Origin: Rhizobium sp. NFR03
GTDB taxonomy: Bacteria > Pseudomonadota > Alphaproteobacteria > Rhizobiales > Rhizobiaceae
Assembly: GCF_900111275.1 (NCBI RefSeq)
Contig: NZ_FOGR01000006.1
Coordinates: forward strand, 160,672 to 224,671
Reading direction: 5' to 3'
DNA length: 64,000 nt
The position numbers and the translations under genes are program-made. Numbering within the stretch: the stretch's first letter is position 1; the number at the start of each line of letters is the position of its first letter. The notes beneath the pieces are model-generated. The model did no database searches. It had not been told where the DNA came from and saw only the letters and a program-made list of their open reading frames with translations. Positions 37,147 through 48,157 of the stretch are shown here, in pieces.

Positions 37147-37175
37147 AAAACGCCCCGCTTTCGACGGGGCGTTTT
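37147..37175. terminator. Bidirectional terminator
   Basis: Stem AAAACGCCCCG/CGGGGCGTTTT (37147-37157 and 37165-37175) with a 7-base loop. It lies between the convergent ridA-like gene and ndvA and can serve both. Confidence 0.9.
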
Positions 37176-37202
37176 CGTATGCGGTGCTTCGATCCTATCG
37201 GA

Positions 37203-38957
37203 TCAGGCGGCCGTTGCGCGGCGGACGTCGTCGTCCGTCAGGATGCCCGAGGCCCGCAGCAGGGCTGCAAAGCGGCCGTTGGACTGGCTGAGCTCGTTGA
37301 AGCCGCCCATTTCGACGATCCGGCCACGGTCCATGAAGACCACCAGGTCGGCTTCGCGAACCGTCGAGAGACGGTGTGCGATGATGAAGGTCGTGCGGTC
37401 CTTGCGCAGGTTGTCGATCGCGTCCTTCACCCGGTTTTCCGTTTCCACGTCGAGCGCGGAGGTGGCTTCGTCCAGCACCAGGATCGGTGCGTTCTTCAGG
37501 ATGGCACGAGCGATGGCAATCCGCTGGCGCTCGCCGCCGGAGAGGCGGTTGCCCCGTTCGCCGACCCGTGTGTCGTAACCCGTGTCGCGGCTTTCGATGA
37601 AGTCCGAGGCAGCGGCAGCTTCGGCGGCCTTCACGACCTCTTCCAGCGTGGCATCCTCGCGGCCCAGACGGATGTTGTCCGAAATGGAGCGGTTGAGGAG
37701 ACCGGCGTCCTGGAAGACGGTGGCGATCGAGGCACGCAGCGACTTGCGGGTCACCTTGGCAACATCGACGCCGTCGATCAGGACCTTGCCGGAGGCCGGC
37801 TCGTTGACACGCTGCAGCATGTTGATCAGCGTGGTCTTGCCGGAGCCGGTCGGGCCGACGATGGCGATGGTCTGGCCGGCCTTCACCTTGATGTTGATGT
37901 CGTGCAGGCCATCCGACGTGCCGGGGAAGTGATAGGTCAGGTCACGGAACTCGACGTCGCCACGGACATGGTTCAGTTCACCGGCGTCGGCAGGTTCTTC
38001 ACGATCACGAACCGAGTCTTCGAGGTTGAAGAAGTCTTCCAGCTTGGCGCGGGCTTCGAAGATCTGGTTGACGAAGTTCTTCATCTGGTCGAGACGACCG
38101 ATCAGAAGGTTTGCAAAGCCGATGAAGGCAACCACTTCGCCGACACCCAGTTCGCCGCGCTGCACCAGGATCGTGCCGATGACGAGGATCGTCATCATGG
38201 AGATCGTGGACGCCATGCGGTTGAGGCCGCTCGCCAGTGCCCACCAGTCGAGGACGGGCAGCTGCACCGACATGAGCTTCTGCGTGAAGGCCTTCAGTTC
38301 GCGTGTTTCGGCTTCGATACGGTTATAGCTGTGAACGACCGAAACGTTGCTGATGGCATCCGACACATGGCCGAACACGGTGTGGTAGTGACCTTCGACA
38401 GCTGCCTGGCCGTCCTTGGTCTTCGCCATGACCAGCTTGCCGATGATGACGTAGAGCGTGCCGAGTACGACGAGGACGATCGACAGGCGCCAGTCCATCG
38501 CAAAGGCGGTGGGAACCAGCAGCGTCAGCGCGACGGCCGTCGAAAGATGTTCACGCATAAATTCGAGCCAGAGGCCGAACAGCGTTTCGCAAGCCCGCAG
38601 CAGCGTATGCAGCGCGTTGGACGTGCCGCGCTGGCTGTGCCAGGAGAGCGGCATGGAGATGATGCGGCCGAAGGCTTCCGTGATCAGCGTCGCGCGGCGC
38701 TGATGCGCCAGCCGGTCGGCTTCACGGGCGACCAGCACGAATGCGATGGTGTTGAAGATGCCGAGCGTCGCCCACATGATCAGGGTCGACGTGACTTCCG
38801 TCTTGGAAGAGATCGCGTCGATGATGCGGCCGAACAGGATCGGCTCGGCAATCGTGATGGCCGCCAGAACGATGTTGGCGATGACGATCGCGGAAACGCG
38901 AAACTTGTGAGCGGCGAGATACTGGAGCGCTCTCGCATAGACCTGGAACAATGACAC
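37203..38957 (-). CDS. ndvA: Cyclic beta-1,2-glucan exporter, ABC type
   Basis: Inner-membrane ABC exporter that moves cyclic beta-1,2-glucan to the periplasm; in rhizobia and Agrobacterium (ChvA) it is needed for host interaction and osmotic adaptation. The 584-residue product has a six-helix membrane domain (about 1-310) and an ATPase with GPTGSGKTT, LSGGERQR and ILVLDEATSALD. The start is a GTG at 38957 with GAGGGAT upstream, giving SLFQVYARAL at the family position. The 414-base region to pyc is divergent and shows no gene. Confidence 0.95.
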   Translation of the reverse strand: MSLFQVYARALQYLAAHKFRVSAIVIANIVLAAITIAEPILFGRIIDAISSKTEVTSTLIMWATLGIFNTIAFVLVAREADRLAHQRRATLITEAFGRIISMPLSWHSQRGTSNALHTLLRACETLFGLWLEFMREHLSTAVALTLLVPTAFAMDWRLSIVLVVLGTLYVIIGKLVMAKTKDGQAAVEGHYHTVFGHVSDAISNVSVVHSYNRIEAETRELKAFTQKLMSVQLPVLDWWALASGLNRMASTISMMTILVIGTILVQRGELGVGEVVAFIGFANLLIGRLDQMKNFVNQIFEARAKLEDFFNLEDSVRDREEPADAGELNHVRGDVEFRDLTYHFPGTSDGLHDINIKVKAGQTIAIVGPTGSGKTTLINMLQRVNEPASGKVLIDGVDVAKVTRKSLRASIATVFQDAGLLNRSISDNIRLGREDATLEEVVKAAEAAAASDFIESRDTGYDTRVGERGNRLSGGERQRIAIARAILKNAPILVLDEATSALDVETENRVKDAIDNLRKDRTTFIIAHRLSTVREADLVVFMDRGRIVEMGGFNELSQSNGRFAALLRASGILTDDDVRRATAA

Positions 38958-39371
38958 TATCTTATCCCTCGTGGGAAAACTCGTTGTCGCGCCAGACCGG
39001 CCAACCGGCCCGGCTTGAAGACGAACCGGTTGGAAGACGTGCTTCTCCTCGTTCGATGATGCCACTATCGCAATCGCAACATGAATGGTCGCTGAACGGG
39101 ACATTCATGTTGCAATGCAGCACGGAGGGCGGGGCGAATGCCAGCTGCGCTCCCGTCTTTTCGAAACGGAATGGAAAACGCGCGTCGGGCTTATGCAGGC
39201 GTGGATGAACCGGCTGAAATGCGTGGCTTTGCTGGGCAGAGAAGACCTGGCAGAGACCCGCATCGTGATTCTGACAGTCTTGTGAAATCCGAAATTGAAC
39301 TTCCTAAAATGTAGGGATAGAACTTATGTCGCGGTGCAACAGAACCGCGTGTCAAGGTGTAGGAGGCCAGC
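38958..39371. other. ndvA-pyc divergent intergenic region
   Basis: No supported coding sequence in 414 bases. It should hold both promoters. The stretch next to pyc (about 39270-39345) is AT-richer. AGGAGG lies at 39361-39366 as the pyc ribosome site. I saw no convincing operator repeat. Confidence 0.5.
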
Positions 39372-42300
39372 TTGTCCATCAAAAAAATTCTCGTTGCCAA
39401 TCGATCCGAAATCGCGATCCGCGTCTTTCGAGCTGCCGACGAGCTGGGCCTGAAAACCGTTGCGATCTGGGCCGAGGAGGACAAGCTCGCCTTGCACCGC
39501 TTCAAGGCTGACGAGAGCTACCAGATCGGGCGGGGTGCCCATCTGGAGCGCGACCTAGGACCGATCGAAAGCTATCTCTCGATCGACGAGATCCTGCGTG
39601 TGGCCAAGCTGTCCGGCGCGGATGCGATCCATCCCGGCTATGGCTTGCTGTCGGAAAGCCCGGAATTCGTGGATGCCTGTAAGGAAGCCGGCATCATCTT
39701 CATCGGGCCGACCGGCGACACGATGCGCCGCCTCGGCAACAAGGTCGCCGCACGCAACCTTGCAATCGAGATCGGCGTACCCGTGGTGCCCGCCACCGAG
39801 CCGCTGCCGGACGACATGGCGGAAGTGGCGCGTATGGCCGACGAGATCGGGTATCCCATCATGCTCAAGGCCTCCTGGGGCGGCGGCGGGCGCGGCATGC
39901 GCGCCATCCGCGATCCGAAGGATCTCGCCCGCGAGGTGACGGAGGCCAAGCGCGAAGCGAAGGCCGCTTTCGGCAAGGACGAGGTCTATCTGGAAAAGCT
40001 GGTGGAACGTGCCCGCCACGTCGAGAGCCAGGTTCTGGGCGATACGCACGGCAATGTCGTGCACCTCTTCGAGCGCGACTGTTCGGTTCAGCGCCGCAAC
40101 CAGAAGGTCGTGGAGCGTGCCCCTGCCCCATACCTGAATGAGGCGCAGCGCCAGGAGCTCGCAGCCTATTCGGTCAAGATCGCCAAGGCGACCCATTACG
40201 TCGGTGCCGGCACGGTCGAGTACCTGATGGATATGGACACCGGCAAATTCTACTTCATCGAGGTGAACCCGCGCATCCAGGTCGAACATACGGTCACCGA
40301 AGTCGTCACCGGCATCGATATCGTCAAGGCGCAGATCCACATTCTCGATGGTCATGCCATCGGGACCCCGGAATCGGGCGTGCCGCAGCAGGCGGATATC
40401 CGCCTGAACGGCAACGCCCTCCAGTGCCGTATCACCACGGAAGACCCCGAGCAGAACTTCATTCCCGACTATGGCCGCATCACCGGCTATCGCTCGGCCG
40501 CCGGCTTCGGCATCCGGCTCGATGGCGGTACGGCCTATACAGGCGCGGTCATCACGCGCTTCTATGATCCGCTTTTGGTGAAGGTAACGGTCTGGGCACC
40601 CGGCGCTCCCGAGGCCATTACCCGCATGGAGCGCGCGCTGCGCGAGTTCCGTATCCGCGGCGTGGCGACGAACCTGACCTTCCTCGAAGCCATCATCACG
40701 CATCCGAAGTTCCGCGACAATTCCTACACGACCCGCTTCATCGATACGACGCCGGAGCTGTTCCAGCAGGTCAAGCGGCAGGACCGCGCGTCGAAGCTTC
40801 TCACCTATCTGGCCGACGTCACGGTCAACGGACATCCCGAGGCGAAAGGACGCCCGCGTCCCGCAGCCGATATCGCCAAGCCCGTCGTGCCCTATGTCAA
40901 GGGTGACATCGTGCCCGGCACCAAGCAGAAGCTGGACGAACTCGGGCCGAAGAAATTCGCTGAATGGGTGCGTGCGGAAAAGCGCGTGCTGATGACCGAC
41001 ACCACCATGCGCGATGGCCACCAGTCCCTGCTTGCGACGCGCATGCGCACCTATGACATCGCGCGGGTCGCCGGCACCTATGCGAAGGCTTTGCCGCAGC
41101 TGTTTTCGCTGGAATGCTGGGGCGGCGCGACGTTCGACGTCTCCATGCGCTTCCTGACCGAGGATCCATGGGACCGTCTCGCCCGTATCCGCGAGGACGC
41201 GCCGAACCTCCTGCTGCAGATGCTTCTGCGCGGCGCGAACGGCGTCGGCTACAAGAACTATCCCGACAATGTCGTGAAATATTTCGTGCGTCAGGCCGCT
41301 CGCGAGGGAATCGACGTCTTCCGCGTCTTCGACTGCCTGAACTGGGTCGAAAACATGCGCGTATCCCTGGACGCCGTGAACGAGGAAAACCGCATCTGCG
41401 AAGCGGCGATCTGCTACACGGGCGACATCCTCAATTCCGCCCGTCCGAAATACGACCTGAAATACTACACCGCGCTGGCAGGCGAGCTTGAACGGGCGGG
41501 CGCGCACATGATCGCGCTGAAAGACATGGCGGGCCTCCTGAAGCCGGCGGCGGCCACCCTGCTCTTCAAGGCGCTGCGTGAAGCGACCGACCTTCCGATC
41601 CACTTCCACACGCACGACACGTCGGGCATCGCGGCTGCGACCGTGCTGGCCGCCGTGGATGCGGGCGTCGATGTGGTCGATGCGGCGATGGATTCGCTTT
41701 CCGGCAACACCTCGCAGCCCTGCCTCGGCTCGATCGTCGAGGCGCTGAAGGGCTCGGAGCGCGATCCGGGTCTCGATCCCGAGGCGATCCGGCGGATTTC
41801 CTTCTATTGGGAAGCGGTTCGCCACCAGTATGCGGCCTTCGAAAGCGACCTCAAGGGACCGGCATCCGAAGTCTATCTGCATGAAATGCCGGGTGGCCAG
41901 TTCACCAACCTCAAGGAACAGGCGCGCTCGCTGGGTCTGGAGACCAAATGGCATCGGGTCGCCCAGACCTATGCCGACGTCAACCAGATGTTCGGCGACA
42001 TCGTCAAGGTGACGCCGTCCTCCAAGGTGGTTGGCGACATGGCGCTGATGATGGTGAGCCAGGATCTCTCCGTCGCAGATGTCGAAAATCCGGCAAAGGA
42101 TGTGTCCTTCCCGGAATCGGTCGTCTCCATGCTGAAAGGCGATCTCGGCCAGCCTCCGGGCGGGTGGCCGGAAGCGCTGCAGAAGAAGGCGCTGAAGGGC
42201 GAGGAAGCCTATACCGCCCGTCCGGGCTCTCTGCTTCCCGAAGCCGATCTCGATGCCGAGCGGCAGGAGGTCGAGGCGAAGATCGGCCGTCCGGTTTCCG

Positions 42301-42827
42301 ACGCGGAGTTCGCCTCCTATCTCATGTATCCCAAGGTCTTCACCGATTACGCGCTGGCCGTCGATACCTACGGGCCGGTCTCCGTGCTGCCGACGCATGC
42401 CTATTTCTACGGGCTGACGACGGGCGAGGAGCTTCTGCCGGAAATCGAGCGCGGCAAGGCGCTGGTCATCCAGCATCAGGCCAAGAGTGAGCCGGACGAG
42501 CAGGCCATGGTCAAGGTCTTCTTCGAGCTGAACGGCCAGGCCCGCATGATCAAGGTGCCAGACCGGAACCGCGCGGCAACCGCTGCCGTTCGCCGCAAGG
42601 CCGAAGCCGGCAACGTCGCCCATCTCGGCGCACCCATGCCGGGCGTCGTCTCGACGGTCGCCATTTCCGCTGGCCAAACCGTCAAGGCGGGCGACGTTCT
42701 GCTGTCGATCGAAGCCATGAAGATGGAAACGGCGCTTCATGCCGAAAAGGACGGAACGATCGCCGAGGTGCTGGTGAAGACAGGCGACCAGATCGACACC
42801 AAGGACCTGCTCGTCGTCTTCGGTTGA
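39372..42827 (+). CDS. pyc: Pyruvate carboxylase
   Basis: Biotin-dependent anaplerotic enzyme that carboxylates pyruvate to oxaloacetate in the cytoplasm. The 1151-residue single chain has a biotin carboxylase half (1-450, with the SWGGGGRGMRA loop), the carboxyltransferase (about 535-860, DTTMRDGHQSLLATRMRT, key Lys in ALKDMAG), an allosteric linker, and a biotinyl domain with Lys1117 in EAMKMET. The start is a TTG at 39372 with AGGAGG five bases before it. The sequence is very close in layout to the well studied Rhizobium enzyme. Confidence 0.97.
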   Translation: MSIKKILVANRSEIAIRVFRAADELGLKTVAIWAEEDKLALHRFKADESYQIGRGAHLERDLGPIESYLSIDEILRVAKLSGADAIHPGYGLLSESPEFVDACKEAGIIFIGPTGDTMRRLGNKVAARNLAIEIGVPVVPATEPLPDDMAEVARMADEIGYPIMLKASWGGGGRGMRAIRDPKDLAREVTEAKREAKAAFGKDEVYLEKLVERARHVESQVLGDTHGNVVHLFERDCSVQRRNQKVVERAPAPYLNEAQRQELAAYSVKIAKATHYVGAGTVEYLMDMDTGKFYFIEVNPRIQVEHTVTEVVTGIDIVKAQIHILDGHAIGTPESGVPQQADIRLNGNALQCRITTEDPEQNFIPDYGRITGYRSAAGFGIRLDGGTAYTGAVITRFYDPLLVKVTVWAPGAPEAITRMERALREFRIRGVATNLTFLEAIITHPKFRDNSYTTRFIDTTPELFQQVKRQDRASKLLTYLADVTVNGHPEAKGRPRPAADIAKPVVPYVKGDIVPGTKQKLDELGPKKFAEWVRAEKRVLMTDTTMRDGHQSLLATRMRTYDIARVAGTYAKALPQLFSLECWGGATFDVSMRFLTEDPWDRLARIREDAPNLLLQMLLRGANGVGYKNYPDNVVKYFVRQAAREGIDVFRVFDCLNWVENMRVSLDAVNEENRICEAAICYTGDILNSARPKYDLKYYTALAGELERAGAHMIALKDMAGLLKPAAATLLFKALREATDLPIHFHTHDTSGIAAATVLAAVDAGVDVVDAAMDSLSGNTSQPCLGSIVEALKGSERDPGLDPEAIRRISFYWEAVRHQYAAFESDLKGPASEVYLHEMPGGQFTNLKEQARSLGLETKWHRVAQTYADVNQMFGDIVKVTPSSKVVGDMALMMVSQDLSVADVENPAKDVSFPESVVSMLKGDLGQPPGGWPEALQKKALKGEEAYTARPGSLLPEADLDAERQEVEAKIGRPVSDAEFASYLMYPKVFTDYALAVDTYGPVSVLPTHAYFYGLTTGEELLPEIERGKALVIQHQAKSEPDEQAMVKVFFELNGQARMIKVPDRNRAATAAVRRKAEAGNVAHLGAPMPGVVSTVAISAGQTVKAGDVLLSIEAMKMETALHAEKDGTIAEVLVKTGDQIDTKDLLVVFG

Positions 42828-42852
42828 CGATGGCAATGCGATGCCGTTGAAA

Positions 42853-42876
42853 ACACCGGCCGGCAACGGCCGGTGT
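42853..42876. terminator. Hairpin between pyc and lrgB
   Basis: Perfect 10-bp stem ACACCGGCCG/CGGCCGGTGT with loop GCAA. It sits 25 bases after the pyc stop. The T run is weak (CTTGCG), so strength is uncertain, but it can serve both convergent genes. Confidence 0.7.
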
Positions 42877-42959
42877 CTTGCGTTTCCGCAGTCCACTCTT
42901 CGGCCACAGGTGAAGGGCGTCAGACAGGGCACGGCCTCTGGACGTTCAGAGAAACATTT

Positions 42960-43730
42960 TCACAGAAACAAGGGCACGATCAGCGCGGTGACCAGGGCGT
43001 TCAGCGCCATGGCGATGCCCGCGAAGAGGCCGGCGACGGGATCGACCTGGAAGGCGCGGGCGGTGCCGATACCGTGAGACGCCAGACCGGCCGCAAAACC
43101 CCGTGCTGCATAGTCGGTGATCCGCAGGCGGTTCATCAGCCCGGTGACGATGACCGCGCCGGTGATGCCGGTGAGGATGACGAAGACGGCGGTAAGGCCG
43201 GGATCGCCCCCGAGCCCCTTCGATATCGCCATGGCAACGCCCGCCGTCGAGGACTTCGGCGCCATCGACACGGTCAGCGCTTCGGGGAAGCCGAAGAGAG
43301 CACCCAGCGCGAGAACGCTCAGCACCGCCGTGACGCTGCCGGCGGCGAGCGCTGCCAGCATGGGCAGGAGGTTGGCGGCAACCAGCTTGATCTGCCGCAC
43401 GAGCGGCACCGCCAGCGCCACCGTTGCCGGACCGAGCAGGAAATGGATGAACTGCGCACCCTCGAAATAGGCGGGATAGGCAACGCCACCGAGCGTCAGG
43501 CCGGTCCCGATAACGACGACCGAAATCAACACGGGATTGACGAGAGGGTGTCCGTTCGCCTTGCGGGCTGCGGCATTGGCAACCAGCCAGACGATGAGCG
43601 TCGCCGTCAGCCAGAAGAGCGGCGTTGCGGAAAGATAGACCCAGAGGCTCGACGGCAAGGCGGGGACGACGTGCGCCTGACCGGCAGCCACATCCGGCGC
43701 AATCAGCCCGGTGATGACATTCTCGCTCAT
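42960..43730 (-). CDS. lrgB: LrgB/CidB family membrane protein
   Basis: A 256-residue inner-membrane protein with about eight helices and the family stretch APKSSTAGVAMAISKGLGGD. LrgB homologues act with LrgA; in Bacillus the pair imports pyruvate and in plants a fused form moves glycolate. The ATG overlaps the lrgA stop (ATGA). It is convergent with pyc. Confidence 0.9.
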   Translation of the reverse strand: MSENVITGLIAPDVAAGQAHVVPALPSSLWVYLSATPLFWLTATLIVWLVANAAARKANGHPLVNPVLISVVVIGTGLTLGGVAYPAYFEGAQFIHFLLGPATVALAVPLVRQIKLVAANLLPMLAALAAGSVTAVLSVLALGALFGFPEALTVSMAPKSSTAGVAMAISKGLGGDPGLTAVFVILTGITGAVIVTGLMNRLRITDYAARGFAAGLASHGIGTARAFQVDPVAGLFAGIAMALNALVTALIVPLFL

Positions 43731-44104
43731 GACTTAGGCCTCCACCGCTGCTCCAGACGTTTGGCCAGCGTGAACGCCCAGACGGTGACGACGAGGGTGA
43801 TCACTGTGGACACGAGGATAGCCGCGAGGATCGGCAGACCCATCGATATCACGAGATCGAGATGCTGGATGATGCCGACACCGGCCGGCACGAACAGAAT
43901 ACCGAGATTGGCCAGCAATCCGTCGGCGACCTTGCCGGTAGACTGCTCCATGGCAGCAGCAGCGGGTAAGCGGCGGGTGGCGAGCAGAAAGAGCGCCAGC
44001 AACGCGAGAGCGACAACCGGACCGGGGACCTGACCACCGCTCGCATAGGAAAGGCTCTCTCCGAGAAGCTGGAAGCCGAGCAGCCATGCGATGCCCTGGA
44101 TCAT
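43727..44104 (-). CDS. lrgA: LrgA/CidA family holin-like membrane protein
   Basis: A 125-residue protein with four hydrophobic segments (start MIQGIAWLLGFQLLGE, then PGPVVALALL, and LLANLGILFVPAGVGI, the family signature). The ribosome site AGGAGGCACGCAGC precedes the ATG. It is the upstream partner of lrgB. The pair is best read as a small organic acid transporter or a holin-like system; the sequence does not separate these. Confidence 0.9.
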   Translation of the reverse strand: MIQGIAWLLGFQLLGESLSYASGGQVPGPVVALALLALFLLATRRLPAAAAMEQSTGKVADGLLANLGILFVPAGVGIIQHLDLVISMGLPILAAILVSTVITLVVTVWAFTLAKRLEQRWRPKS

Positions 44105-44337
44105 GCTGCGTGCCTCCTGTCGATGTCGTGTCACGTGCCGGAAGACGTTGTGAACCCGTCTTTTGCCGAAGGGTCAAGCCGCCTTACTCGATCGATTGTC
44201 TTTTGCCAATTCCGCGCCGTTGTAGGCACGCCCCTGAACGATCCTCCAAAGGCTTTGACCGGTTAGAAATTGCTTTGCAGACGCGCCAAATTTGTTTATG
44301 CACGTTCTTACCGATTCATGCATGATTGTGAACGAAG

Positions 44338-45117
44338 ATGACCAGCGAGTTGTTGTCGCGCGAAAGACAGGATGCCATCCGGGCCGAATTGCGCCGGACC
44401 GGCCGGGTCCTGGCCGGCGACCTCGCGCGCGCCTTCAAGGTTTCGGAGGACACGATCCGGCGTGACCTGCGCGACATGGCGGCGGCCGGTCTTTGCGAGC
44501 GTGTCTATGGCGGCGCGCTGGCCCTGCCCGCAGAGCAGCCCTTCTCGGTGCGAACAGGCATATCGCGAGGACGCAAACAGGCACTGGCCAAGGCCGCTAT
44601 CTCCTGCCTCAAGGACGGGATGACGGTGTTCGTCGACGCCGGATCGACCAATCTCGCCATCGTTCAGGCGATCCCGTCCGGCCTCTCCCTCACGCTTGCC
44701 ACCAATATGCCGGCCATCGCTACGGCCGCTTTGGAACATGCCAGCATCGAGGTCATCACCATCGGCGGACGAATCGACCGTCATGTCGGCGCGGCGATCG
44801 GCGCGCAGGCAGAGCGCGATCTCGAGATGCTGCGCCCCGATCTCTGCATTCTCGGCGCCTGCGGCCTCGATCCCGGCGCCGGCCTTACGGGACTCGTCTA
44901 TGACGACGTCGCCTTCAAGAAGGCCGCTGCCGCACGCGCTGGCTCGGTCCTGGTTGCCTGCACCAGCGACAAGCTGGAAGCCGTGCACCCTTTTGCCATC
45001 GCCAGCCTTAGCGACCGGATGACGCTGACGCTCGAGGCAGACGCGCCAGACGCCATCGCAACAAGGCTGCGGCAGTCCGGCGCAAACATCCTGCGGGCCG
45101 AGCGGGCTGGAAGCTGA
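44338..45117 (+). CDS. DeoR-family transcriptional regulator
   Basis: A 259-residue sugar-type repressor. The N-terminal HTH (about 5-60, with VSEDTIRRDLRDMAAAGL) precedes the DeoR sensor domain (GMTVFVDAGSTNLAIVQAI, TNMPAIATAALEH, and a phosphosugar-binding GRIDRHVGAAIG region). It lies 71 bases before an MFS transporter on the same strand, so it probably senses the phosphorylated form of what that transporter brings in. It is divergent from lrgAB, with 233 bases between. Confidence 0.9.
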   Translation: MTSELLSRERQDAIRAELRRTGRVLAGDLARAFKVSEDTIRRDLRDMAAAGLCERVYGGALALPAEQPFSVRTGISRGRKQALAKAAISCLKDGMTVFVDAGSTNLAIVQAIPSGLSLTLATNMPAIATAALEHASIEVITIGGRIDRHVGAAIGAQAERDLEMLRPDLCILGACGLDPGAGLTGLVYDDVAFKKAAAARAGSVLVACTSDKLEAVHPFAIASLSDRMTLTLEADAPDAIATRLRQSGANILRAERAGS

Positions 45118-45188
45118 TCCGCTCTCAACCCTTTACACAGAAGCACAAGACGACATGGAGCCGGCCGCAGGCCGGGAGGAGACAGAGG

Positions 45189-46406
45189 ATGGACCACAAC
45201 ACGACAACAGGAGCCGCAGACGGGTCGATGCCTTCAACGGGGGATATGGTACCGCGGGGCTACATGCCGCGGATCCGGCTCGCCGTATCTCTGCTGTTTC
45301 TCATGAACGGCTTCATGATGGGCAGCTGGGCGCCGAAGATTCCCGTGCTGAAGGATCGGCTCGGCATCAGCGAGGGCACGCTCGGACTGCTCATCCTCAC
45401 CTTCGGCATCGGCTCGCTGCTGATGATGCCGGTTGCAGGCGGGCTGATTTCGCGGCTCGGCTCCCGGCTGATCTCAAGGCTCATGGCGGCCTGCCTGGTG
45501 CCCATCCTGCTCCTCCTCAGCCTCGTGCCGGGCCTGCCTCTCGCCTTCGTCGTCCTCTTCCTGCTCGGCGGCTTCATCGGCGCCATGGACGTGGCGATGA
45601 ATGCGAATGCCGTGGCCGTGGAAAAGCGCATGCGGCGGGCGATCATGTCGTCCTGCCATGCCTATTGGAGCCTCGGCGCGTTGGTCGGCGCAGCGCTCGG
45701 CGGGCCGGCACTCGCCCATTTCGGCGAGGTTACCCATGCCGTGCTGGTCACGATCACAGGTCTCGCTATCCTCGCGATCGCATGGCCCATGGTAATGGCG
45801 GATCACCCGCATCCCGAGGCTGAAAAGGAGAAGCTGGCCTTGCCACGCTCGCCCCTGCCCTGGCTGATCGGCATTGTCGCCTTGTTCTCGATGATCCCGG
45901 AAGGGTCGGTCATCGACTGGAGCGCGCTCTATATGCGCAACGAACTGGGCGCATCGGTGGCCTTGTCGGGCTACGGCTTCGCTGCCTTCTCCGCCACCAT
46001 GGCGATCATGCGCTTTGCCGGCGATCACGTCCGCGATCGCTTCGGCGCGGTAAAGACGCTGCGGGTCTGCACCCTGCTCGCCCTTTTCGGACTGGTCACG
46101 GCGGGTCTTGCACCTGGCACGAGCGTCGCCATTCTCGGTTTCGCGCTCGCCGGCATCGGCATTTCCAATATGGTTCCGATCGCCTTTTCGGCCGCAGGCA
46201 ACCTGCCGGGTCTCGCGCCGGGCATCGGGCTCTCCGTCGTCACCTTCATGGGCTATTCCGGTATCCTGTTCGCCCCGTCTCTCATCGGCTTCATTGCCGA
46301 GCATGTCGGCTTCTCGATCATCTTCACCTGCATGCCCGCGCTGTTCATCGTCGTTCTCCTGCTCTCCGGCCATGCGGTTCATGCAGATGCGGCAAAAGAC
46401 GCATAG
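45189..46406 (+). CDS. MFS transporter (YbjJ/FucP-like)
   Basis: A 405-residue inner-membrane transporter with about 12 helices. The first helix pair region has GSWAPKIPVLKDRLGISEGTLG, the central motif MDVAMNANAVAVEKR marks the YbjJ-like group, and the second half begins near PWLIGIVALFSMIPEG. The ribosome site GGGAGGAGACAGAGG lies at the ATG. With the DeoR regulator upstream it is probably a sugar or sugar-derivative carrier. The substrate is unknown. Confidence 0.88.
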   Translation: MDHNTTTGAADGSMPSTGDMVPRGYMPRIRLAVSLLFLMNGFMMGSWAPKIPVLKDRLGISEGTLGLLILTFGIGSLLMMPVAGGLISRLGSRLISRLMAACLVPILLLLSLVPGLPLAFVVLFLLGGFIGAMDVAMNANAVAVEKRMRRAIMSSCHAYWSLGALVGAALGGPALAHFGEVTHAVLVTITGLAILAIAWPMVMADHPHPEAEKEKLALPRSPLPWLIGIVALFSMIPEGSVIDWSALYMRNELGASVALSGYGFAAFSATMAIMRFAGDHVRDRFGAVKTLRVCTLLALFGLVTAGLAPGTSVAILGFALAGIGISNMVPIAFSAAGNLPGLAPGIGLSVVTFMGYSGILFAPSLIGFIAEHVGFSIIFTCMPALFIVVLLLSGHAVHADAAKDA

Positions 46407-46583
46407 AATGATGCACTGATGCCGGGCGGCGGATCTCCGTCATGAATTCGCCGCCAAGATCTGCTGCTGCACAGGCGTTGCCGGGTGCCCTTTTCCAAGG
46501 AGAAGACGCGGCGTCAGTTGACAGCACGGCGTTCCTCCTGCACCTCAGGGGCGCCGATCGACCGGGAATGCACGAGGCCCATC

Positions 46584-47837
<1,254 letters not shown>

Positions 47838-48000
47838 GACGATGCCGCTAATGGTGGAAAAGCGCGAAAATCACGCTCGCGCCTGATTCGAACGACGATC
47901 ACTCCAGCGGACGCTCGTGTCTGGAATGTACGTATCGGATAAGGCTGAGTTCTGCATACCATTCGATGAGCACTAGAGTGCATCACCTAGCATGAGATGA

Positions 48001-48020
48001 TGGCGGAGAGGGTGTCCGCC
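48001..48020. other. Candidate attachment site, tRNA-Ser 3'-end-like
   Basis: On the minus strand CACCCTCTCCGCCA (48014-48001) matches a tRNA-Ser 3' end: acceptor strand CCTCTCC, discriminator G, then CCA. The rest of a tRNA is not there. The sequence lies 137 bases before the integrase start, as expected of an att remnant. It also forms a small inverted repeat GGCGGA/TCCGCC. The gap from 47838 to 48157 shows no gene. Confidence 0.45.
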
Positions 48021-48157
48021 AAACTGTTGCACAATAGAGATAATGACGTCCGAGAACGTCTATATAAGTCAATTACTTATCGCCATACCCATATTTTCCT
48101 GTTTTGATCAAACCCTTAGAATAGCCGTTGCCCGCTGGGGTAAAAGCTGGGGTGATC

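Noticed and set aside
36885..42932. Very long frames antisense to ndvA (689 codons) and pyc (1125 codons)
   Set aside because: The opposite strand encodes full-length proteins with all active-site motifs.
48001..48090. A complete tRNA-Ser gene
   Set aside because: Only the acceptor end matches; no anticodon or D arm can be folded from the flanking bases.
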